This document shows positions 43,998-54,200 of a stretch of 64,000 bases of DNA, one piece after another. The position numbers and the translations under genes are program-made. Origin of the DNA: JAICLK01 sp963742655 (GTDB lineage Bacteria > Patescibacteriota > Saccharimonadia > Saccharimonadales > UBA4665); NCBI GenBank assembly GCA_963742655.1, contig CAVUMM010000006.1:62001-126000 (forward strand). The letters run 5' to 3'. The notes beneath the pieces were generated by a model. The model made no database searches, had not been told where the DNA came from, and saw only the letters and a program-made list of their open reading frames with translations. How positions within the stretch are numbered: the first letter of the stretch is position 1; each line of letters opens with the position of its first letter.

Positions 43998-44519
43998 ATG
44001 CCTAACGCAAAATCTAAATCAAAAAATAGCAAAGCCAAAGTTGCGCGTAAGTCTGGCAGCAATGCATCGGCAGCAGCTAAAGCTGTTTCGTGGCGCCAAT
44101 GGCAGACTAGACAAAAGGTGTTCACGGCTGTCCTGGCGGCGATTGTAGTTGTCTCGGTGGGGTGGATTGGCATTCACAAAAACAACCAAAGCAGCGCTCA
44201 ATCTGTTGAACAATATAGAACTATCCATGTCTGGGCTTCGTATGTAAATGTTCGCAGATGCGCGTCAACATATTGCGGGGAAGTCTCCAACTTGGGCACC
44301 AGTCATTCGCCGACAGCATTATGGCAGTGCAAATCGTCCGATCCCCACGGAAGGGTAACATCAGGAGGCTCTTATAATAATTGGTGGGTATGGCTGCCAT
44401 ATCGTCATGGCTACATTAGCGCCGTGTTTGTCTCCTACGCTTTGCCGTACACAGGTTATTACGCAGGATATAATGGCAACAACCAGCCTATCAAAGGTCT
44501 CTACGAAACTTACTGCTAG
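43998..44519 (+). CDS. Membrane-anchored SH3-like protein
   Basis: 173 aa from ATG 43998, which follows AAAGGAAC. A longer frame back to 43779 crosses tRNA-Ser and is spurious. A basic N-terminus rich in Lys/Ser/Ala is followed by a membrane helix (about 40-60). The outer part starts RTIHVWASYVNVRRCASTYCG, the layout of a bacterial SH3 domain (VNVRSGPST), with WVWLPYRHGYISAVFV closing the fold. Paired cysteines suggest disulphides, which the VKOR protein could form. Likely binds peptidoglycan. Confidence 0.75.
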   Translation: MPNAKSKSKNSKAKVARKSGSNASAAAKAVSWRQWQTRQKVFTAVLAAIVVVSVGWIGIHKNNQSSAQSVEQYRTIHVWASYVNVRRCASTYCGEVSNLGTSHSPTALWQCKSSDPHGRVTSGGSYNNWWVWLPYRHGYISAVFVSYALPYTGYYAGYNGNNQPIKGLYETYC

Positions 44520-44732
44520 AATTTAATCCCACAGTATTAACGATTAGAACACAAAATATAAATTCATCGTTAATTGTTGGCGTGCCGTACATACCATTAC
44601 GGTTATTTGAGAAGATTTGAGTCGATCTTTTTTCCGCCTAAATAGCTAAAGTAATTAGTTGTTGTAAATAATATTCTTGAAAATTTGGCCTACTCCTTGC
44701 CCGCTATGCGAAAACAGGGTTAAACTAAAATT

Positions 44733-45629
44733 ATGGCCGCGTTGATCGAACTTAAAGACGTCAGTAAGTTGTTCGGTTTTGGTGATGCGACAACACTAGC
44801 GCTCGATGAAGTCAACATTTCGATCGACAAAAATGAATTCGTGGCAATCATGGGCCCGAGCGGATCGGGCAAGTCGACGCTTATGAATATCATCGGCTTG
44901 CTCGACCGTCCAACGCATGGCACGTATCAACTGAATGGCCGCTCGGTCGCAAAGCTTTCCAGCAACCAACGCGCTAAAATCCGGCGCGACACTCTCGGCT
45001 TTATTTTTCAATCATATAATTTGCTGACACGCATGACTGTGCTCGAAAATGTGGCGTTGCCGCTCGCATATAAAGGCATGACATTGACGCGCCGGCTAAA
45101 AACCGCGAGCAGCATGCTGGAACGCGTAGGGCTGCAGGAACGTGAGTATTTTTACCCATGGCAGCTGAGCGGCGGCCAGGTTCAGTGCGTGGCGATAGCC
45201 CGGGCATTGGTAAACAATCCCAAATTGATTATTGCCGACGAACCGACCGGTAACCTAGACAGCGAAGGCAGCCGGTTGGTCATGGAATTGCTAAGTGAGG
45301 TACACAAAATGGGCAACACGATTTTGTTCGTCACCCACAATCCCGAACTCACTCGCTACGCGAACCGTGTCGTCTATATGCGTGACGGATCGATTATCCA
45401 GGACGAATCGACACTGCTCGGCGAAGTGGCGGCTACGGCGCTCAAAGACATGTATTCAATTCCCCGCACGACCGTCGAGGATGATTTGGCCGGTATCTCC
45501 GCGCTCATGAAAGCCGTACCGGGCCAACCGATGCCATTGCGCACTCCCAGACGCCCTGCCAAAAAACGAGTACGGAAGCCAGTACGTAAGACTGCTGCGC
45601 CACGCCGCAAGCAAGGCGCGCGCCGATGA
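44733..45629 (+). CDS. MacB/LolD-type ABC transporter ATPase
   Basis: 298 aa. Walker A GPSGSGKST, signature LSGGQVQ, Walker B LIIADEP and switch His in VTHNPE. The signature is followed by CVAIARAL where RVAIARAL is usual. A C-terminal tail of about 30 residues, rich in Arg/Lys/Pro/Ala, is not found in standard members and could bind nucleic acid, lipid head groups or the permease. TAAACT box six bases before the ATG. The stop overlaps the permease start (ATGA, 45626-45629). Confidence 0.93.
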   Translation: MAALIELKDVSKLFGFGDATTLALDEVNISIDKNEFVAIMGPSGSGKSTLMNIIGLLDRPTHGTYQLNGRSVAKLSSNQRAKIRRDTLGFIFQSYNLLTRMTVLENVALPLAYKGMTLTRRLKTASSMLERVGLQEREYFYPWQLSGGQVQCVAIARALVNNPKLIIADEPTGNLDSEGSRLVMELLSEVHKMGNTILFVTHNPELTRYANRVVYMRDGSIIQDESTLLGEVAATALKDMYSIPRTTVEDDLAGISALMKAVPGQPMPLRTPRRPAKKRVRKPVRKTAAPRRKQGARR

Positions 45630-46864
45630 GTTCGGCCACCCAAGGCAATATAAAGAACGCCGTGATGTCGTTGCGCGGCACAAAGTGGCGCAGTGCTTTG
45701 ACAATGTTGGGAATCGTGATCGGCGTGGTATCGGTCGTGACAGTCGTCGCTATCGGCGAAGGCATCAAACACCAAGTCGGAGCGCAAATTAATCAACTCG
45801 GCCATGATCTTATCACCGTGCGGCCAGGCCAATTGGTACAGCGCAGTAATAGCGGCGCAATCAACGGTGTAGCGCTTTTTCCGGACGTAACTACGGGCGG
45901 TTCGCTGAGCAATCAAGACCTGCAAACGGTCAGCCAGGCAGCGGGTGTGCAACAAGCCGTGCCGCTCGGTTTGGTCTCTGGCGGTGTGCGGATCGGCAAT
46001 CATGCGCAGGCCGTGCCGGTCATTGCCACGACCTATAACCTGCCGGCGATTCTTAACCAAAACTTGGCTTTCGGCAGCTTTTTCGGGTCGGATGTGACCG
46101 ATGAACCAAACATAGCAATCGTGGGTTATCAAGCGGCGGAATCGCTGTTTCACGAGCACAATGCGCCTGGTCACTCATTTAATTTCTTGGGTCAATCTTT
46201 CGTTGTGCGCGGAGTATTCAATCAATTCGATACCAGCCCGTTGTCATTCAGTACCGATTTTAATAACGCGATTTTCATACCCTACTCCACTGCGCAATCA
46301 CTGACGCAAAATAATCTTACGCCGTTTGAAATATTGGCAAAACCGGCCGAGCCGACGCAGACGAAAACGGTGGTGAACAACATTTCGTCCAGCCTTCTTA
46401 AACAACATCAGAACCAGCAGAAATTCACGGTGCTGCAGCAGGATGAAAGTCTGGCTGTCACCAATAACATTTTGGATTTGCTCACCAAACTTGTCGGCGG
46501 AGTGGCGGCGATATCACTGTTAGTCGGCGGTGTGGGTATTATGGACGTGATGCTGGTTTCGGTGGCTGAACGCATGCATGAGATCGGTATTCGAAAGGCG
46601 CTCGGCGCGACGAATCAACAAATCTTGAGTCAGTTTTTGATGGAGGCTACCGTTTTGAGCCTAGCCGGTGGAATCGTCGGGATACTTTTGGCGTTCCTGG
46701 TCGACTATTTACTGCACGTCTTCACGAATCTGACACCGTTTATCAGCTGGCAGGTCGTCTTGCTGGCAACGTTCGTGTCGCTGCTTGTCGGCATGGTGTT
46801 CGGTACGATCCCGGCGCTTAAAGCCGCCCGCAAAGATCCCATCGACGCGTTGCGTAATGAATAG
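45626..46864 (+). CDS. MacB/FtsX-type ABC permease
   Basis: 412 aa with the MacB layout: first helix near residues 28-50, a large outer domain of about 230 residues, then three helices near the C-terminus (about 285-310, 340-365, 375-400). The conserved GIRKALGATNQQIL loop connects to the ATPase and the C-terminus ends AARKDPIDALRNE. Exports peptides, lipoproteins or toxins; substrate unknown. No periplasmic adaptor gene is adjacent. Confidence 0.94.
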   Translation: MSSATQGNIKNAVMSLRGTKWRSALTMLGIVIGVVSVVTVVAIGEGIKHQVGAQINQLGHDLITVRPGQLVQRSNSGAINGVALFPDVTTGGSLSNQDLQTVSQAAGVQQAVPLGLVSGGVRIGNHAQAVPVIATTYNLPAILNQNLAFGSFFGSDVTDEPNIAIVGYQAAESLFHEHNAPGHSFNFLGQSFVVRGVFNQFDTSPLSFSTDFNNAIFIPYSTAQSLTQNNLTPFEILAKPAEPTQTKTVVNNISSSLLKQHQNQQKFTVLQQDESLAVTNNILDLLTKLVGGVAAISLLVGGVGIMDVMLVSVAERMHEIGIRKALGATNQQILSQFLMEATVLSLAGGIVGILLAFLVDYLLHVFTNLTPFISWQVVLLATFVSLLVGMVFGTIPALKAARKDPIDALRNE

Positions 46865-46967
46865 AATTCCTTACCTTCTTTTGCATCAAGGCAACAGAAT
46901 GGATGTCTTTCTGAGAAAGTAACGATGATTATATGGCTAAGCCAAAAATAGTAATGCTTAATCAAAC

Positions 46968-48347
46968 TTAAAACAGCGACACAATGGCGGCGACGCCCGC
47001 AATTGCCATTATGCCGGTAATGAGCCAGCCAAGGGCCGAAGTGACAGGTTTGTTGACCCACTTACCCATTATTTGCTTGTTACTGCTTATCAGCAAAATA
47101 AATACCAATACGACAGGCGCAACAATACCGTTGGCTATTGCAGCGTAAATCAATGCTTTGATCGGGTTGATGCCGATAAAGTTGATAGACAGACCAACTA
47201 GCATCGATATAATTATCACACCGTAAAATGCATATGCTTGTTTGAGTTTTTTGCTTAAACTCCCCTGTTTTTTCAAGGCTTCGGCTATGGCATACGAACT
47301 GGATCCGGCCAATACCGGGATCGCCAGCAGGCCCGTGCCAACGATGCCAATAGCGAACAACGTATACGTTGACGAGCCGGCAAATGGCCGCAATGCTTCG
47401 GCAGCTTGCGCAGCTGACGTTATATTGGTGATGCCGTGCGAAAACAATAGCGCGCCGCATGCCGCGATAATGAAAAACATTACCAGGTTTGAGAGCAACA
47501 TCCCCGACCATACATCGACACGCATGCTGTGCACTTCTTTTTTGGAAATTTCCTCTTGGCGCATTGCGAGCGTTGTTTTGCCCTGGGAGATTTTGTCTTC
47601 TACTTCTTGCGAGGTTTGCCAGAAAAACAGATACGGCGAGATTGTCGTTCCCAAAATTGCACAGATTAACAGTATCTGTTCTTTACTGAACGTAATATTG
47701 GGTACGATGGCATGTGTCAGTACGTTACCCCAGTTCAGATGCGCCAAAATAGCAGACAAAATGTACGCGAGCAGTACCATGGCCAGCCATTTTAAATATT
47801 TGGCATAGCGTTCGTAGGGCGTAAAAATCTGCAATCCTACCATCACAACAGTAAATCCAACCAATAAAAACGCGTAACTTAAATGTGGAAAAATTAATCT
47901 GACGCCTTGAGCCATCGCCCCCAAATCCGCACCAATATTAAAAGCGTTTGCAGCGAACAGCAAAATCGCGCAGATATTCAATGCCCTTCGCGAATAAACC
48001 TTTCGGATGTTGCCCGCCAAACCGCGGCCGGTCACTAGCCCGATACGAGCACACATTTCCTGCACGACGGACATCAGCGGAAACGTAAAAGCCGCCAACC
48101 ACAACAGCTGAAAGCCGAACTGTGCACCGGCTTGCGAATAAGTAGCGATACCGGATGGATCATCATCGGACGCGCCAGTGGTCAAACCGGGGCCGAGCGA
48201 CCGCCAGTAATTCTTGGTTCGTTTGACGGTTTTGTCGTTGTTCAGCCGTCGGCCGATGTCATGCGTGGTGGTCAGTGTTTTGTCCAGCAACTCTGCCGGC
48301 GCTTCGACCGTTCTGGTGACGATATCCCGTTCTGTATTGTCTGACAC
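46968..48347 (-). CDS. NRAMP-family divalent-metal transporter, variant metal site
   Basis: 459 aa, about eleven helices, GTG start after AAGGAAAC. Helix 1 has DPSGIATY where transition-metal NRAMPs have DPGN. Helix 6 has TISPYLFFW where they have a MPH motif, so the coordinating Asn and Met are both missing. This resembles the NRAMP-related clade that moves magnesium rather than manganese or iron; the assignment is inference. A charged N-terminal region of about 45 residues precedes helix 1. Confidence 0.88.
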   Translation of the reverse strand: MSDNTERDIVTRTVEAPAELLDKTLTTTHDIGRRLNNDKTVKRTKNYWRSLGPGLTTGASDDDPSGIATYSQAGAQFGFQLLWLAAFTFPLMSVVQEMCARIGLVTGRGLAGNIRKVYSRRALNICAILLFAANAFNIGADLGAMAQGVRLIFPHLSYAFLLVGFTVVMVGLQIFTPYERYAKYLKWLAMVLLAYILSAILAHLNWGNVLTHAIVPNITFSKEQILLICAILGTTISPYLFFWQTSQEVEDKISQGKTTLAMRQEEISKKEVHSMRVDVWSGMLLSNLVMFFIIAACGALLFSHGITNITSAAQAAEALRPFAGSSTYTLFAIGIVGTGLLAIPVLAGSSSYAIAEALKKQGSLSKKLKQAYAFYGVIIISMLVGLSINFIGINPIKALIYAAIANGIVAPVVLVFILLISSNKQIMGKWVNKPVTSALGWLITGIMAIAGVAAIVSLF

Positions 48348-48384
48348 GTTTTGTTTCCTTGTTGGTTAGGAATGCGGTGTATTG

Positions 48385-49011
48385 CTAAAGGTATTTACCG
48401 TAATAATACCAGAAATGCTTAAGTATTAGGATTATGGTTATCAGAAACCATACCACTAGAATGTCGAAATGATGCCGCCGAGCGAAGTTTGCCGCGCGCG
48501 TCCAGCTTTTCGGCAGCCTGATATGCCCCTCGCGAACGTTATACAGTGTGACGTACCAAAACTGGGTGATAACAACGACGTCAACAGTCAGGCAATACGG
48601 GCACAGCGCGTGGATACGATAGACGCTTTCGTACAACAGCCAATAGGCGAAAATGAGTCCTAACGCACAACCTAACTCTATTCCAATCCAGAACCAGCGT
48701 TTGAATTTGGCTCCTGCAAATATTGCCATACCTACAGTGACTAAGGCACCGAAGCTGACCAGACCGATCCACGGGTTCGGAAAACCAAAAGCTGATCCCT
48801 GCCAACTCGACATGACGCTCAAACAACTGACAACCGGATTCAGATCGCAATTCGGCCGGAAGTTAGGATTTTGTATCAGCTTCAATTTATCGAGTGAAAT
48901 GATAAACGAACAAATCAGCCCGATAAAGCCGCCGACTACCAGCAGCCATGGCACCATCCTATCTAGCGTCATAGTTTTTTTTGCGCTTGATTTCTTTTTA
49001 GATTGCGGCAT
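48385..49011 (-). CDS. VKOR-family disulphide-bond-forming protein
   Basis: 208 aa, four or five helices. The outer loop has CDLNPVVSC (the shuttle cysteine pair, with a conserved Ser nearby) and the active site is CPYC near the end of helix four. No fused thioredoxin domain. It works with quinones to reoxidise a DsbA-like partner, which is not in this window. ATG at 49011 (MPQSKKKS) is seven bases after TATAAT. Supports the folding of secreted cysteine proteins. Confidence 0.93.
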   Translation of the reverse strand: MPQSKKKSSAKKTMTLDRMVPWLLVVGGFIGLICSFIISLDKLKLIQNPNFRPNCDLNPVVSCLSVMSSWQGSAFGFPNPWIGLVSFGALVTVGMAIFAGAKFKRWFWIGIELGCALGLIFAYWLLYESVYRIHALCPYCLTVDVVVITQFWYVTLYNVREGHIRLPKSWTRAANFARRHHFDILVVWFLITIILILKHFWYYYGKYL

Positions 49012-49167
49012 TGGGCCCATTATATCATTCTGATAATTCAACTTTGCGTTGATCCATATCACAGTTTGATCGGGCTGATGAACTCATCAACCAACGGTGC
49101 CAGCTATGATGCCAACCCTGAGTATGTTATCTTGAGTTTAGCTGAAGAATTGCAAAGGGGGTCCAGT

Positions 49168-49932
49168 ATGGCAAAGCAAACAGATGCGGCGAACCGAGAA
49201 CCGGCTGCTCCGTCTAATGAATCAAACAATTTTCGCAAATCGTCCGCATCGTCCGGGCTGCCGGGCGCGTTTGAGCTTTTCAAGCCGAGCACGCGGGTTA
49301 TCATGGATAACCTTGCGGCTTTCTTGTTATTGCTTGGCATACCTCTGGTACTTTCGCTCGTCGGTGAATTCGTTCATGCTATGCAGTCTAATGTCAACGG
49401 CGGGTTATCGTTCAACGGATCATTTTTAACGCTCGGACTGATTGGCATTATCGCAGATTTGTTGGTCGCACCTGGCGTGATTTTACTGCAGGTTAATGGC
49501 GTGCGCCGGAAAACGTTATCCGCCGGTGATGCCGTTACGCGCGGACTACATTTTTTCTGGCGTTTGCTGGGATTGGGGATCGTGATGTCCTTTGCATTGC
49601 TCTTTGCGCTCCTGCTATTTATCGTGCCCTTTTTCATCCTGCTGCCGCGGGTTATTATGGCGCCTTATTTTCTGATCGATCAGGATATGGGTGTATTCGA
49701 TTCGTTGCGTGCCAGCAATGCGGCCTATAAGCGTTATCACAGGATTTGGGGTATTTTAGGGGTAGCGGTTCTGCTGTATCTGCCTTCGATAATTCCGGTT
49801 ATCGGCAGTATCGCCAGCACATGTCTGAGCTTTCTCTATCAGCCGGCATTGGCGTTTCGTTACGAACAGTTCAAACGCATGGATGAAGATAAAGACCCCA
49901 AAACGCCTGCCGAATCAGACTTGGCGGCGTGA
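49168..49932 (+). CDS. Polytopic membrane protein, 254 aa
   Basis: ATG at 49168 follows AAAGGGGG; the longer frame from 49003 runs through the VKOR promoter. About 50 disordered residues are followed by roughly five membrane helices with a conserved-looking cytoplasmic stretch MGVFDSLRASNAAYKRYHR, which recalls the DUF975/YciC-type membrane proteins. Function unknown. It ends two bases before the convergent MarP gene. Confidence 0.8.
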   Translation: MAKQTDAANREPAAPSNESNNFRKSSASSGLPGAFELFKPSTRVIMDNLAAFLLLLGIPLVLSLVGEFVHAMQSNVNGGLSFNGSFLTLGLIGIIADLLVAPGVILLQVNGVRRKTLSAGDAVTRGLHFFWRLLGLGIVMSFALLFALLLFIVPFFILLPRVIMAPYFLIDQDMGVFDSLRASNAAYKRYHRIWGILGVAVLLYLPSIIPVIGSIASTCLSFLYQPALAFRYEQFKRMDEDKDPKTPAESDLAA

Positions 49933-49933
49933 T

Positions 49934-51109
49934 TTACTCGGCACACGAACCGGTGCCGACTGGTATGTTGGACGATTCGGCCTGGTGGAGTTCGCTGACG
50001 ACTTTCTGCATGGCAAGGGCGTACCCCACCTGATTGTAGGTGGATGATTCTGCAAATACGATGCCGATGACCGAACCATCCTGCTCGATGAGCGGTCCGC
50101 CGGAATTACCCGGGATGATGTTGGCTTTTACTTCATACACCGAGCGGCTGGTCGAGCCTTGGTTGTAAATATTGAGCCCGACGGCCGTGAATTCATCCAG
50201 CACCATTGCCGGGCCAGCCGTAAAGTTGCCGCCTCCGGGGTAGCCTAATACTGCAGCCGGGGTTTTGGCCGCGACATGAGCGGTGTTGATGCCAAGCGTT
50301 TTGCCTGCCAGGTTATTGACGCGCAGGACGGCGAAATCCAGATTGGGATCGAACCAAACGACCGTGGCGGAATGCGTGCCATTGCTGTCCAATACATAAG
50401 GTTGATTAATGCCAGCTACTACGTGGGCATTGGTCGCAACAAACCCGTCCCCGGCCACGAAGCCGGAACCTTCAACCACGCCGCCGCATCCCTGACCTTC
50501 GATTTTTACCACCGATGCCTCGTCTGCTTTAGTGGCCGGCAGCATGGCTCCCAAACTAGTTGGCAGCTTCACATTGGCGGGAGGTGTTGGTTCAAGTCCG
50601 CTGAAAACTTGCGGAAAACCATTCGGATCAATCAGATGTCCGAGTCCGGCTACGACGTTCGGCGCCGCCGGCAAATTGGTATCGAGATGCGACACGATTG
50701 CCGATTGCCGGATGGCATTTTGCAGTCCCGGAAACGGCAGGCGCACCAGCACCGGCGTGATCAGCCAGACCGCGATCAATAGCGTCACCGCGCCGGCAAA
50801 CGCTCCCAATAAAATGTCTGCCCTGTTCAAACGCTGCAAATGATGCTGCAAACGTAACTTGAGGTTTAACCCCAGCAACTCGCTGATGGTCAAAAGCAGC
50901 ATGGCAAATCCGAACGTGATAACAAATGTAAGAAGTGCGCGCGATATCTGCGTATGCGTCAAGTTCACGATTTTTGGCCCGATTATCGCACCCAAAAAAA
51001 GCCCGCCAAAAAAGCCGGCAGCCGAAAAGATCTGCCTGACAAAACCCAGCTCCCTGCCGCGCATCAGCGCGCTGAGCAGCAAACACACGATGATGATATC
51101 GACAATCAT
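49934..51109 (-). CDS. MarP-like membrane serine protease
   Basis: 391 aa, close to mycobacterial MarP. The N-terminal half has four membrane helices of the CvpA type. The outer chymotrypsin-like domain has His in TNAHVV, Asp in PNLDFAVL and Ser in PGNSGGPL. Two cysteines (GQGCGGV and the C-terminal GTGSCAE) could form the stabilising disulphide. MarP in Actinobacteria protects against acid and oxidative stress by activating a wall hydrolase. Confidence 0.94.
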   Translation of the reverse strand: MIVDIIIVCLLLSALMRGRELGFVRQIFSAAGFFGGLFLGAIIGPKIVNLTHTQISRALLTFVITFGFAMLLLTISELLGLNLKLRLQHHLQRLNRADILLGAFAGAVTLLIAVWLITPVLVRLPFPGLQNAIRQSAIVSHLDTNLPAAPNVVAGLGHLIDPNGFPQVFSGLEPTPPANVKLPTSLGAMLPATKADEASVVKIEGQGCGGVVEGSGFVAGDGFVATNAHVVAGINQPYVLDSNGTHSATVVWFDPNLDFAVLRVNNLAGKTLGINTAHVAAKTPAAVLGYPGGGNFTAGPAMVLDEFTAVGLNIYNQGSTSRSVYEVKANIIPGNSGGPLIEQDGSVIGIVFAESSTYNQVGYALAMQKVVSELHQAESSNIPVGTGSCAE

Positions 51110-51181
51110 AAATTACTGCCTGCCATCCATAAATCTTTACGTTTTTATTGTAACAAAACTAGCTGAAGGAATTTTGACGAT

Positions 51182-51286
51182 TCAGACTTTTGTAACGATA
51201 CTGGCGATCAGCCACTTGGCAAGTTTCATGGACAAATCAAGGGTACGGCCGATGAGGCTTTCGTCTTTGGGCGCTTTTTCGGCCAT
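51182..51286 (-). CDS. 34-aa amphipathic peptide coupled to helicase gene
   Basis: Short frame starting ATG 51286, two bases after the stop of the helicase gene (TAA-TT-ATG), and ending TGA at 51182. The peptide has a charged start (MAEKAPKDESLIG) and an amphipathic helix LDLSMKLAKWLIASIVTKV. Reinitiation after the helicase stop is plausible. It could also be chance; conservation would decide. Confidence 0.45.
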   Translation of the reverse strand: MAEKAPKDESLIGRTLDLSMKLAKWLIASIVTKV

Positions 51287-51288
51287 AA

Positions 51289-54200
51289 TTACACCTTGCC
51301 TTCAAGCAAATCTTGCTCGAATCGTTTTGTGCCGTCGAGGGTCGGTTCGTAGCTGCTGGTGTCGGGAAAATCCAGTGCCATTATTTTTTCCCAGACGACC
51401 GCGATGAGCTCACGCATACGCGAGACTTCGGACGAATCGTATTCGAGCGAAAGCACGCGGATTTTGCCGTATTGATCGGGCTCGACATAGCGCAACACGC
51501 CGCGGCTTGCCTGCCAGCCGCGCTTACCCCAATCGGCCGAGCCGTCAATCAGTAATTTGTAGAATAATAGCTGGTGCCGATAGTGGTGAAGTTTGGTACG
51601 TTCGTATTCCTCGGCGCTCGGCGGCACTTCCCACTTGCTGTTTGGCCGCCCGGTTTTGTAGTCGCTGACGATGATATATTTGTTCGGCTCGTCAAAATCC
51701 ATGAGGTCGAGTGAGCCGCTTAAGCGCGCGTTTTCGACGACGACGCCCTGATATTTGAAATCGACTTCCACGCGCTGCGATGTATCGAACGAATCGAGCG
51801 TAGCATCCAGATAGTTCGAAAGATTTTGCTCTCCTTGATGCAGATACCGTGCCAGATCGTGCTCGCTGAGCGGTTGGCTGCGTAATCGCGTGGAGAAATA
51901 TTCGACCAGTGAATCAACGGTCGGATTTGCGCCGCTGGACACCTGTTCGTGCGCGCGGCGAAGCGTTTCGTGGACGATCGAGCCGTAGATGGCGCTCGGT
52001 ATCATGCTGCTTGGAAAATGAAGCAGGTTCTGTGTCAGGAAATACAGCGGACCGCCGCGGGTTACGTCAAGGAAGTTGTTGAAGTGCGTCGCACTCAAAT
52101 GATAATTGTCGAGCTGGTCGGATAATAAGGCATGTTTGTCGGCGTGATCGAGACTGGCGTGTACCCGCAGCCAACGTTGTTCGTACTGTTTGGCGAGTGC
52201 GGTAATGTCCCGCGGCGCGGCGGGCGTATCGATATCGGCATCAAGCGCAAGCAACGGTGCAAACGGTTGTGTCTGACGGCCATCCTCATATTGCTTGAAG
52301 TAGCACATATGCAAGTTCTGGCGGGCGCGTGTCATGGCAACGAACAGTAATCGAAGCGCGTCGTCGTCGGTATTGTCGCTTGGTTTTATCTCGCTCAAAT
52401 TGCGCGGGTAGCTGAAACGCGAATTGCCGCCTTTGTTTTTCGCCCAAACGTCTTCGCCCAGGCCGATAACGAACACGCTGTCGAATTCCAAACCTTTCGC
52501 CCTGTGCGCCGTCATCAACTGCACGGCGTGTGTGTGTTCGCGGTGCGGCGCCGTGTCGAGCATGACCAATCCCGCACGAGTGTAGGCATCAACAAATTCG
52601 ATAAGGTCTTTCAGGCGCAAAATGGAATCGCTGCCCTGCTGGTAATCACGCAAGTGTCGGCGCAAGCATGATACATGGGATAGCAGCGTCAAATATTCGG
52701 CGGGTTGTTTGTCAAATAATTTGTCGCCAAAATAGTAAGCCTTGAACGGTGATGTAAAATCGGCGGAGAGCTGTACCGGTTTTTCGTCGGCGAAATCTTC
52801 CTGTTCGTTGTCGGCGGCGGCCGGTTCGGTTATGCCGATCAGCGCGTCGAGCAGCTGTTCAAGCGGCACATGTGCGGCTTGCTGGCTGATGCCGATGAGA
52901 AAATCTGCCACTTCGAGCAAAGGTGTGTCAGTTTGATCGAAAATAACGTCCAGCCAAAATCGTTTTTCCCGGTAGGCAGATCGTGCGACTTTCCAGATGT
53001 CAGCCGGTTCTATGTGCCACATCGGGTGGCTTAAGACTTCCGGCAAAAGCGCGTTGGCGTCATCAAGCCGTTGTTGCTCCAGGGCAAATACCAGACGGGC
53101 CAGCGTTAACAGGGCCACGATGTGTTCCTGTTCTAAAATATTTTCGCGCCGTTCATAATCCATCGCCACGTCGAGATGACGTAAGTACGGTACGAGTGCA
53201 TCCAGCTGCGAACGCTCGCGCGCCAATACGGCGACTTTCTGATCGGCTACGATGTTTTTAATTTCACTTGCCACCCACGCGTAGTGTTCATTTTCGTGCC
53301 TGAATTCGTGCACCATAACACCTGCGCCGGTTTGTTCGACTGTTACGGCAAGTTTTTTGTTGACGCCCTGCTGTTTTTCCAGGCTGTATTCGATCTGCGT
53401 GCTGATTATCCGGGCGCGTCCCAGTACCGATTTGTTCGAACGATAATTTTCCAACAGCGGTATCAGTAATGGTTCGCGGTACGCAGCATTAAATGCGTCG
53501 ATATTGCTCATGTCAGCGCCCTGGAATCTGTAAATCGCCTGATCATCGTCGCCGACGACCAAAATATTCGGCCGGCTCTCATGTATCGGCGCATCGGTGA
53601 TGTATCGCGCCAGCTGCAATTGCGCTCGGTTGGTGTCCTGGTACTCGTCGATCATAATATATTGGAAACGCTCCTGAAGATTCCAGCGCAGTTCATCGTG
53701 TTCTTCGAGCGCCGTCAGTACGGTCATGATTTGATCGTTAAAATCGACCAAACCTTGTTCGGCCAGTTTTTGCTGGTACTGTTCGTACACATCGGCCGCG
53801 GCCAGCAGTTTTTCATGGTGTTTGGCGGCCTTGAATATGAACTGTTTGTTTTCATCGAGCTCGAGCCAATTGTTTTTCCAGGCGGTGAACGGCTTTGACT
53901 GGCCGGCCGGCGGCAAAGTTTCGGCCTCGGCTTCCGCGGCGTGCAGCTCTAACATCATCAATGCGCCGACGGCTGTCATCCCGTTGACTGGCTGCTCGTC
54001 CGGTGTCATCGGTTCCAGCGCCCGCACGCATTGGCGGATTTTGGCGATAGCTTCCTTACCGCGGGTGGTTGCCGGCCAATGCTCGATAATTATCGGGATA
54101 AGTTTTTCATACGCGGCCTTATTGGTTTCCAGTAATTTTCGTACATCCGCCGGGCGTAAGTTGGCGCGCTTACAATCGCTGATAAAGTTCTGAAGTTGCT

